NCBI GenBank assembly: GCA_041589455.1
Contig: JBFHVQ010000083.1
Span: 1 to 12,460, forward strand
Direction of reading: 5' to 3'
DNA from: SZUA-229 sp041589455
GTDB taxonomy: Bacteria > Pseudomonadota > Gammaproteobacteria > SZUA-229
Length of the DNA: 12,460 bases
Under the pieces are notes generated by a model. That model saw only the letters and a program-made list of their open reading frames with translations, did not search any database and was not told the DNA's origin. This document shows positions 5,582 through 12,460 of this stretch, piece after piece. Made by a program: the position numbers and the translations under genes. Numbering within the stretch: the stretch's first letter is position 1; the number at the start of each line of letters is the position of its first letter.

Positions 5582-8500
5582 AACTCTATGTATCGCCGCA
5601 CCGAAGTTCATCTTGACCATCTTGCCACGGGTTGCTCTAACTACTCTTGGGTTTTCGGTTGTAATTCGATAACCCGTCGGTAAGCTACGCTCATCCAGTT
5701 TCAACATAAAATTACTGCCACGATCAGGATTTGGTACATCTGCACAGGTCAGATGGAAGCGACCATTTTTATCAGTCGTAATCTCCAGCCCTTTAGGTGC
5801 ATATAAGCTGACACCTGCCAGACCTGGTTCACCTTCATCCTGGTATGCGTTCAGGTTCTTATCGTCAAACACCTTACCGATGATATCAGTACAATCAAAG
5901 GTTGGATCTGGCACAACCCGCACTGTGGCTTCTGCAATACCAGAGACCAGCTCCGTTGTAAGGCGATGGCGTACCTGTGCCTGATTAATATATTCGCCTT
6001 CACCAACTCCAGAGCTCACCACCAGTAACATTTTAAGTTTGAGCGTCGAACTCGAAGGCAATGGTGTCGTCGTCTGCCAGATAAGTGAGCGTGTATTAAT
6101 ATCGTAAATCGGCTCCAGATCCATCCAGTCACCATTACCCGCCTGTATCCTTGACGAACCATTAATGTATTTAAATCCGGCTGGGAATATATCCTCGATA
6201 TCCAGGTCGTAGATTGGAGCATCCAGTGTATTTCTCAGGGTAATTAAATAAGGCACCAGCTGACCACGATTAACATTTAGCAGCATTGATGATTTGGTTA
6301 CTGCAACAGCATTTTCAATATCTGAATCAACAGCAATGTGATTGTTAAACACCTGCTCAGCAGAAACTGCATTGCTGAAATTAAATTGCAAATAGTAATC
6401 ACTTAACGGATCACGGGGTGCCACAGAGTAACCGGGCAGCTGATGTGATACCTGTATTTCACACTCCGCACTACTGGTTACGGCATCCAGATTACAACTG
6501 GTGACATCCACGGCAGGATCTGTCAAGGCTGCAGCAGGTGGAATAATCACTGAAGTCGCTGGTGTCGATGGGTCATTATCAACATCGAGGAATCCCACTG
6601 GTGGATACACATTTATCGTATAGTCATCACCTGAATCACAGAATCCCGGCTGGCTAAAGTTCAGCTCAAACTTATAAAAGCCACTAACCGGTGTTAACTG
6701 ATTCTGCTGATCAGGATCAACAAAACAGTTCACCGGTAACACCGTACCAGATGAATTAACTAATTCTAATCGCGTATTTGCAACAGGCACTCGTAATATC
6801 GATTCATATATCACACCATTAGGCTGGATTGGTAAATTCAGGTTTTGCAGATTAGAACCTTCGTTTCCAAACACATCATCAATGCCCTGCTGGATATTCG
6901 TGAAGATAGAACTGGCCGCTCCCAGAGAAGCCGCATTAATAGCAGCGCCAGGTGCAATATATCGCAATGAATACGCTGCACCTGTCGGCAAGTTGGGTAA
7001 CAGACCATTAAACTGGAAGCGACCATTAAAGTCTGTTAATGCCATGCCCTGTAGGACATTGCTGTAATAAAGCTCTACGGTCCAGCCTTCTAACAAACTC
7101 TCGCCCGTGGTAACTGTTTCATCGAGTGTATGGTCATGCCAGACCTGTCCACCAAGATTGAGTGTTCCGGGTATACCCCCAATATCAATCGATACACTGG
7201 CAGACGCATTTACTGCCGGATTATCCCAGTAAACCGTTGCTGTGTTAGTGACTGTATCGCCTATATTAAGGTTTGCATCGAGCATTGCCCTGAAGCGTAA
7301 TTCAATCGACTGACCGGGAGCCAGATCACCATAATTCGTTGAATAATCCGCTGTAATTACTGGGTCTGTAAAACTGACGCCCGTGGATAGACCATTCAAT
7401 AAACCCGAATCGGTAACATAGGTCATTTGTCCAGCGACAGGCACATCCAGATCATCTGTGATAATGACGTCCGTTGCAGGTATACTGGAAATATTTGTTA
7501 CAAGTACGACATATTCTAGCTGACCACCCGCTTCTGCTGCCGCTGCACCCACTACAGAAACCTGCTTATTAATCGATAACACCTGCGCTGCACCAACGAC
7601 TACTTCAGTTGGCTGATCACCATTGGTATCGATACCATCTGCATCCGTCAGTTCATTTAGTTGTTCATTGGAGCTCACCACCCCCTGATTGCTAATAACC
7701 GTGCCCGCAGCCACTGCAGGATTGACGGTTACATCAAAAATAATAGTGGCAACCTCACCCGGTGTTAACACACCATTGCCGGATGTTGGTAAAGACACAG
7801 TGGTTAGGTCAGAAGAACTAATCGGTATACCTGCGACAAGCGGCGACACACCGGCATCCGGTTGAGCAACCGGTAAGCCATTAAGGAAAACACTGTCTGC
7901 TACATAGCTTGTATTAACAGGGACTGCATCGATAAACACCGCATTAGTAGCATCAACTGCACCACTATTAAAGACCAGAATGGTATAACGCAAAACATCA
8001 CCGGGCTCGATAATGCCTGGTAAGCCATTATCAACCAGTATCTGTACTGACTTATGCGCATCGACAAACGGAACACTACCCACTATATCCAGCGTCGGGT
8101 CATCTGCGACTGGTGTTGCAGGATCATCCGATGGCGTCACACCAACCTGAACACCCCCATGTTCACCACTGACAAAACCCTGATTTGAAATAATAATGCC
8201 ATCAGAGACACCGGCATTAATCGTCACATCAAATGTAACTGTCGCTATGTTATCTGCAGGTGCCGCGGCATCAGCCAGCATCACCCCGGGTGTGGTATCA
8301 CGGGCAGCATTTAAAACAACGCCAGTTACTAATTGTGATTCGGTTGCCACCGGATCATTGACGGCTACGCCATTTAACGTTGTACTATCGGCTACATACG
8401 TTGTATTCGCTGGTATCTGATCACTCAGACTGACATTAACAGCATTATCATCGCCGATATTGCTGACCGTTAGCGTATATCGTAGCGTATCACCCGTCAG

Positions 8501-11500
8501 TAAAATTCCGGGATTCCCCGTCAGGTCCTGTGAAGTTTTGTGCACCTGAAATACTGGGGACGAAGTAATTAATACCTGGGTTGGATCTTCATCACCTGCC
8601 AGCGCAGGATCATCCGCACCATTCACATTAGGATCATCACTGGTGCTGATTACAAATCCAAAGTTTGTCAGTGTTGCCTGGTTAAGTACATTGGTCTGGT
8701 TTGTTATAACAGGCAACAATTCAATTTCGTAAGTGATATCAACAATATCGCCAGCAGTGCCCTGTGGTTGAATGTCGAGATTTCGAATATCAACAATACC
8801 GGTTCCATTGATGCCACCATTAGCATCTGTATTCGTCGTATCAGCCGTTCCGGGAACACTGGTAATAACTAAACTTCCCGGCACAAATACTGCGGGTGCA
8901 TTGAGTGCATCCAGTTCATCCAGGAAAGACGCGCCAAGAACACGAACCAGGCTAATATTTTCAATGCGCAGATTGTATTCCAGACGATCACCCGGACTTG
9001 CATCGGTTGCCGGACTCTGACCTGTCGTCAGGTTATTGACAGTTTTCTGGAAAATAAGCACAGGTGATTCGACCGTTAATGTATGCGCATCCTGTTCATC
9101 CAGCACTGCGCTTGTACCGTCACTGATGACGCCACTGTAAGTTCTCGTTTCACCTGTTGCGCCTGCACCTGCTGTATCATTGCTAAACCATTGCGTTGCT
9201 GCAGCGACATTGGTCAGGCTAGTCCCACTAATACTGTCATCATCTATATTGGTTTCATAATTAATAATTAACCGCTGACCAGCATCAATTACCGCCGTCG
9301 TTGATTGCATCACTACAGAGAAGGTACAGGCCGGTTCGCCGGTATAGATTGTGGTGTAATCAGTGCCTTCAACCAGCACTGGCGATACAGTGGTAATACC
9401 ATCTGCTTCGAATACCTGCACAGTGATATTATTCGGTGTGGTATCACACATGCCACCCGGTGAAGGGTTCGGTAGGATGTCAGTAATGGTCAAGTCATGG
9501 GCAGGGCCTGTGCCAGTGTTTTGAATATTCAGGGTAAAGGTGCCGGGCTGTCCCAAACGTAATGTGGCAGGCCCCGTTTTTTCAAGTGTTAAGGTATCTG
9601 GCTCGATGATAGTGATATTACTAGAGGTCCCGGGCAGCCCAGGGTCCTGTGTCACATTGTAGGTATAATCTGCGCTATTATTAAACACTAGACCACTGAC
9701 ATTAGTCGCGACATTATTCACTCTAACAGTAATATCAATGACTGCCTGATCACCCGCAGGTATGTCGATACCTGTCGTCGTATCTTCGATAATTAAATTT
9801 TTATTATCACCGGTATTTACTGGCGTCCAGCTACCTGCGCCGGATACCTTCGTCACTGAAACAAAATCCAGATCTGCAGCCAGTAAATTCAAGTTGTCCA
9901 GAATACGCACATCATTTAAATTTGAAGGCAGTGTTGTGGAAGGCACAGTTATTCTATAAACAACATCTTCACCAATCGTTGCCGTCGTCTGTGATGTCTG
10001 TTTTGTTAATGCGCCGGGGTGAATAATTAAGCTCGTGCTTACAGGTGCAGTGACATAATCATTCACCACTGGCACAGCCGACCCTGTACGTTCATTCACA
10101 TCAACGTTATCAATGCCAGTCCATCGTGCAATGGCAGAATTGGTTAAGGTCAGGCCCGCAGCTGCGGTATTGGGAATCAGTACATCATAGTTAATGCTAA
10201 TACTCTGGCCTTCTGCTATATCAATATCAGCCGTTGCAGAAGTCAGATCCCAAACCAGTGTCTGCGGTGTTGTTATACCATCACCGGTTATGACGGGATC
10301 TGAAATTGTATTACCCACACCACTGACTGTAGCTGATCCCGCCTGATAGATTAACCCCAGACTGAAATTTTCTTCGATGCGAATATCAAAGGCATCTGAA
10401 AAATTATTTCCCGCGTCAGCAGTAAGCGTCAGCGTATAACTCAAGGTATCACCAGGATTTGGCGCGTTTAACGGACTGACCGCTTTACTCATCGTCACAT
10501 TTGGCTCAATTATTCTAAGCGTACCACTACTCGCTACAATCGGTGTCGGATCAGCATCATGGGTGTAGTTAACCGTATTAACAAATGTGGTTCCTGCGTT
10601 AGAGGACGTATTGTTTGCTAAACGGGTATTGAGTGTAATGACAACCTGCTCACCTGCCGGTATCTGTGCAATGCCCAGATTAACATTCTGGCCTGACGTC
10701 GTATCCGTCAGTGCGATCGGATTAGAAGCACCATCGACAGCCGTAGCACCAAGATAAGTTAAGGCATTATTTAGTGTATCCGCGACAACGACATTATTCA
10801 TCACCGCATTGATAGGAATGGCTGGCACACGAATCTGGTAATCCACCAGTTCACCAACCGTCACTTCACCTGTTACAGGAGCAGTGATTACTTTACTCAG
10901 TGCACCTGCCCCTACAATATTGGTCATATAAAACTGCACCGGGACGGCGGGACCAAATGATTGTCCTGATGCTGATGGTAGTGACCAGTAGGAATCTAGC
11001 GTTGCCGTATTATTCCAGGTCTGGTTAGGGCCAAAGTCTGTATAGAAACCAGCCTGATATTCAACACTGACACATTCACCCGCATTAACCGGTACCAGCA
11101 AAAGTACCTGCATATTGCCACCACGGATAAACGGTGGGATATAAATATAATCCGTTACAGCTGATATTGGTGTTCCATTGATGCTCACCACAAGATTAGC
11201 GATACTGTTTTCATCAAGTTGGGTTGGTAAAACATCTCTTAATACAAAATTATATGCCGGCGCAGCTGGTGCTGCTGCATTACAACCTTCCAGTCTAAAC
11301 TGAACAGTATCGTTAACAACATCGACATTAAGCGGATTAGTAATTGTATTGCTGGCACCATTACCGGTTTTACTGAGGTTACCCATTACTGGCTGTAACA
11401 GGGTTAAAGTAACACTATCCTGTAAACGCGCAGGATCAACTACAAGTGCTCCCTGTGTATTGTTATAACTTAAGGTGGCACTATTAATAAGACTACTGCT

Positions 11501-12460
11501 GGCAACTTGTGGGATGCCTGAATTCACCGTTACAAGTGCATCATATTCAATAACAAGATTATCAACTGGTGTATTGTTACCACTCGGCGTATTCAGAATA
11601 TCGCCAAAGTCCCACAACAGACTCCCTGTATCACCTGCTGCTGGTTGTGTGCTTAGCACATAATTAAAGCTGGCCGCACCTGAAGCAGGTGTCACACTGA
11701 CTAAACTGGAAAACTCCATACCCGCTGGAAGAATATCATTAAGCTGTACCGAGCTGGTTGTCCCCTCACCCAGACTCAGTGTTAACCTGAAACGAGCCGT
11801 ATCGCCAATGCGTAAAATTCCATCAGTCGCATTACTACCATTACTATTCCAGCTATCGGAAACCAGGATTTTACTTAGAGCATTATTATCAACTGAAGAA
11901 AATACATTACCGTTTGCACTCACACATAAATCATCAGGTGCCGTTATGGTTGGACAACCTGCGCCATTTCGTTCATCAGCCGTTGCACTATTGAGAGAAT
12001 GCCAGTCGATATGTACCGTATTATTGAAAGTAGCTGCACTGCTATTCTGTACCTGTGCCTGGTAAGTTAATAGCAATGTCTGCCCAACGGGAATATCCAG
12101 ACTGATATCGCCGTTATCGAATCCCCAGTTTAGCGATCCCGATGGAGAAACTGTAGCGATCGGATCAAATCCGGCGACTGGTATGCCATTAATTGTCGCC
12201 GTAGGCGTGAAACCAGAATAGAGAGCCAGCTCAGCAGGTATTAGATCCAGCACGTTGACATTGTATGCTGTATCCGTACCACTATTAGTTGAAGTAATAA
12301 CGTATTCAATGATACTGCCACCTGAAACCGGCAAAGGCGTTTGCAGGGTACCCACTTTAGTCGCAGACAATACCGCCTCAATAACCGTCATATTGGCAGT
12401 TGTACTACTGCCACCTACAGTCTGGGATGCGGAAACACCATTAATTCGGTTATAGGTATA
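5285..12460 (-). CDS. Giant DUF11/SdrD-like repeat surface protein, N-terminus outside the window
   Basis: At least 2391 residues of a very long secreted or outer-surface protein. Residues are numbered here from the Met at 12391. That Met is internal: 23 more codons upstream (12392-12460) stay open to the edge and read like the end of a preceding repeat, so signal peptide and true start are not visible. Domains in order: eleven DUF11-type beta-sandwich repeats (about 8-1738), an SdrD/Cna-B-like domain (about 1742-1860), a divergent beta-rich region (about 1866-2015), one more DUF11 domain (2018-2160), a second SdrD-like domain (2165-2270) with DDKNLNAYQDEGEPG, and a charged alpha/beta tail (2271-2368). 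DUF11 proteins are typically long extracellular adhesins or matrix proteins. No LPXTG, PEP-CTERM or autotransporter barrel is seen at the C-terminus. The frame is intact over 7.1 kb. Automated annotation would probably call it an isopeptide-forming or DUF11 domain protein. The exact role is not known. Confidence 0.9.
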   Translation of the reverse strand, partial: YTYNRINGVSASQTVGGSSTTANMTVIEAVLSATKVGTLQTPLPVSGGSIIEYVITSTNSGTDTAYNVNVLDLIPAELALYSGFTPTATINGIPVAGFDPIATVSPSGSLNWGFDNGDISLDIPVGQTLLLTYQAQVQNSSAATFNNTVHIDWHSLNSATADERNGAGCPTITAPDDLCVSANGNVFSSVDNNALSKILVSDSWNSNGSNATDGILRIGDTARFRLTLSLGEGTTSSVQLNDILPAGMEFSSLVSVTPASGAASFNYVLSTQPAAGDTGSLLWDFGDILNTPSGNNTPVDNLVIEYDALVTVNSGIPQVASSSLINSATLSYNNTQGALVVDPARLQDSVTLTLLQPVMGNLSKTGNGASNTITNPLNVDVVNDTVQFRLEGCNAAAPAAPAYNFVLRDVLPTQLDENSIANLVVSINGTPISAVTDYIYIPPFIRGGNMQVLLLVPVNAGECVSVEYQAGFYTDFGPNQTWNNTATLDSYWSLPSASGQSFGPAVPVQFYMTNIVGAGALSKVITAPVTGEVTVGELVDYQIRVPAIPINAVMNNVVVADTLNNALTYLGATAVDGASNPIALTDTTSGQNVNLGIAQIPAGEQVVITLNTRLANNTSSNAGTTFVNTVNYTHDADPTPIVASSGTLRIIEPNVTMSKAVSPLNAPNPGDTLSYTLTLTADAGNNFSDAFDIRIEENFSLGLIYQAGSATVSGVGNTISDPVITGDGITTPQTLVWDLTSATADIDIAEGQSISINYDVLIPNTAAAGLTLTNSAIARWTGIDNVDVNERTGSAVPVVNDYVTAPVSTSLIIHPGALTKQTSQTTATIGEDVVYRITVPSTTLPSNLNDVRILDNLNLLAADLDFVSVTKVSGAGSWTPVNTGDNKNLIIEDTTTGIDIPAGDQAVIDITVRVNNVATNVSGLVFNNSADYTYNVTQDPGLPGTSSNITIIEPDTLTLEKTGPATLRLGQPGTFTLNIQNTGTGPAHDLTITDILPNPSPGGMCDTTPNNITVQVFEADGITTVSPVLVEGTDYTTIYTGEPACTFSVVMQSTTAVIDAGQRLIINYETNIDDDSISGTSLTNVAAATQWFSNDTAGAGATGETRTYSGVISDGTSAVLDEQDAHTLTVESPVLIFQKTVNNLTTGQSPATDASPGDRLEYNLRIENISLVRVLGASFLDELDALNAPAVFVPGSLVITSVPGTADTTNTDANGGINGTGIVDIRNLDIQPQGTAGDIVDITYEIELLPVITNQTNVLNQATLTNFGFVISTSDDPNVNGADDPALAGDEDPTQVLITSSPVFQVHKTSQDLTGNPGILLTGDTLRYTLTVSNIGDDNAVNVSLSDQIPANTTYVADSTTLNGVAVNDPVATESQLVTGVVLNAARDTTPGVMLADAAAPADNIATVTFDVTINAGVSDGIIISNQGFVSGEHGGVQVGVTPSDDPATPVADDPTLDIVGSVPFVDAHKSVQILVDNGLPGIIEPGDVLRYTILVFNSGAVDATNAVFIDAVPVNTSYVADSVFLNGLPVAQPDAGVSPLVAGIPISSSDLTTVSLPTSGNGVLTPGEVATIIFDVTVNPAVAAGTVISNQGVVSSNEQLNELTDADGIDTNGDQPTEVVVGAAQVLSINKQVSVVGAAAAEAGGQLEYVVLVTNISSIPATDVIITDDLDVPVAGQMTYVTDSGLLNGLSTGVSFTDPVITADYSTNYGDLAPGQSIELRFRAMLDANLNIGDTVTNTATVYWDNPAVNASASVSIDIGGIPGTLNLGGQVWHDHTLDETVTTGESLLEGWTVELYYSNVLQGMALTDFNGRFQFNGLLPNLPTGAAYSLRYIAPGAAINAASLGAASSIFTNIQQGIDDVFGNEGSNLQNLNLPIQPNGVIYESILRVPVANTRLELVNSSGTVLPVNCFVDPDQQNQLTPVSGFYKFELNFSQPGFCDSGDDYTINVYPPVGFLDVDNDPSTPATSVIIPPAAALTDPAVDVTSCNLDAVTSSAECEIQVSHQLPGYSVAPRDPLSDYYLQFNFSNAVSAEQVFNNHIAVDSDIENAVAVTKSSMLLNVNRGQLVPYLITLRNTLDAPIYDLDIEDIFPAGFKYINGSSRIQAGNGDWMDLEPIYDINTRSLIWQTTTPLPSSSTLKLKMLLVVSSGVGEGEYINQAQVRHRLTTELVSGIAEATVRVVPDPTFDCTDIIGKVFDDKNLNAYQDEGEPGLAGVSLYAPKGLEITTDKNGRFHLTCADVPNPDRGSNFMLKLDERSLPTGYRITTENPRVVRATRGKMVKMNFGAAIHRVVRLDFADPVFEPGTTEMRPQWVPRLDLLMSELASDPSILRLSYLAENEDPSLVDDRLELVKQEIESRWHQLNCCYQLVIETEVLWRRGRPFSKDDILD
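5582..5899 (-). other. SdrD/Cna-B-like domain with calcium-type loop
   Basis: Residues about 2165-2270. GKVFDDKNLNAYQDEGEPG is followed by LAGVSLY and then TTDKNGRFHL, the pattern of SdrD B-like repeats whose DxNxNxxxDxGE loop binds calcium in characterised relatives. The earlier copy (about 1742-1860, GGQVWHDHTLDETVTTGE) has lost most of the acidic ligands while keeping TDFNGRFQF. Confidence 0.75.
7178..12460 (-). repeat. Eleven tandem DUF11-type domains
   Basis: Each repeat of roughly 130-170 residues opens with a strand holding a Lys (residues 12, 174, 341, 500, 636, 797, 938, 1116, 1285, 1447, 1609). It continues with a G(D/E)xVxYxI-like strand and an acidic residue before a Leu/Pro turn (often DxLP or DxIP), and closes with an Asn in an N(T/S/Q)A-like strand (124, 303, 461, 605, 751, 905, 1061, 1237, 1403, 1568, 1716). 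Repeats nine and ten are the most alike (TYVADS/SYVADS plus LNG). The 23 codons at the right edge are probably the end of a further repeat. Confidence 0.8.

Noticed and set aside
6016..12455. Many 60-85 codon frames opposite or within the giant surface-protein gene
   Set aside because: A single intact 7.1-kb frame with clear domains explains the region; the rest are overlaps without support.
5285..12460. Frameshift or assembly break in the giant repeat gene
   Set aside because: The frame runs without a stop from the edge to 5285 and domain spacing stays regular, so it appears intact.
7178..12460. CRISPR or DNA satellite array
   Set aside because: The periodicity is at protein level with divergent DNA; no short identical repeats with spacers.

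Overview
The window (12,460 bases) looks like chromosomal DNA of a Gram-negative bacterium, most likely a gammaproteobacterium of low-to-middling GC, possibly one that handles sulfur compounds. The assignment rests on protein style only: a SulP anion permease, a TauE/SafE-type permease, and a giant DUF11/SdrD-like surface protein with what looks like a degenerate OmpA-like tail. No rRNA, tRNA, IS element or CRISPR array was seen.

Layout. (1) 1-532: AT-rich intergenic DNA with no convincing gene. A candidate sigma-70 promoter and two small palindromes lie directly before the first gene. (2) 533-2713 (+): a SulP permease with a C-terminal STAS domain. It has an unusual hydrophilic, partly helical insertion of about 135 residues, and a glycine where the family usually has arginine in the SFSR(S/T)A motif. 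(3) 2988-3016: a strong hairpin that probably ends transcription from both sides, between convergent transcription units. (4) 3021-4828 (-): a probable three-gene operon. In transcription order it holds an unrecognised 53-residue protein with a strong ribosome binding site, a 370-residue TauE/SafE-family permease, and a 141-residue three-helix membrane protein coupled to it by a TAATG stop/start overlap. Before the operon are an FNR/CRP-like box, a -10-like hexamer at the spacing of a class II activated promoter, and a perfect inverted repeat at the predicted transcription start. (5) 5285-12460 (-): a giant repetitive surface protein. Its reading frame is still open at the right edge, so the N-terminus lies outside the window. 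It has eleven tandem DUF11-type domains, an SdrD/Cna-B-like region, another DUF11 domain, a second SdrD-like domain with a calcium-binding-type motif, and a C-terminal alpha/beta tail.

How it fits together. SulP and TauE/SafE are both anion carrier families (sulfate, bicarbonate and others for SulP; sulfite, sulfoacetate and other organosulfonates for TauE/SafE), so the left half may be a small anion or sulfur transport locus. No sulfur enzyme is present to fix the substrate. The giant protein is an independent cell-surface gene with its own downstream hairpin. The parts most worth following are the 53-residue gene and its regulatory region, the SulP insertion, and the regular Lys/acid/Asn pattern of the DUF11 domains, which could mark a chain of intramolecular isopeptide bonds.
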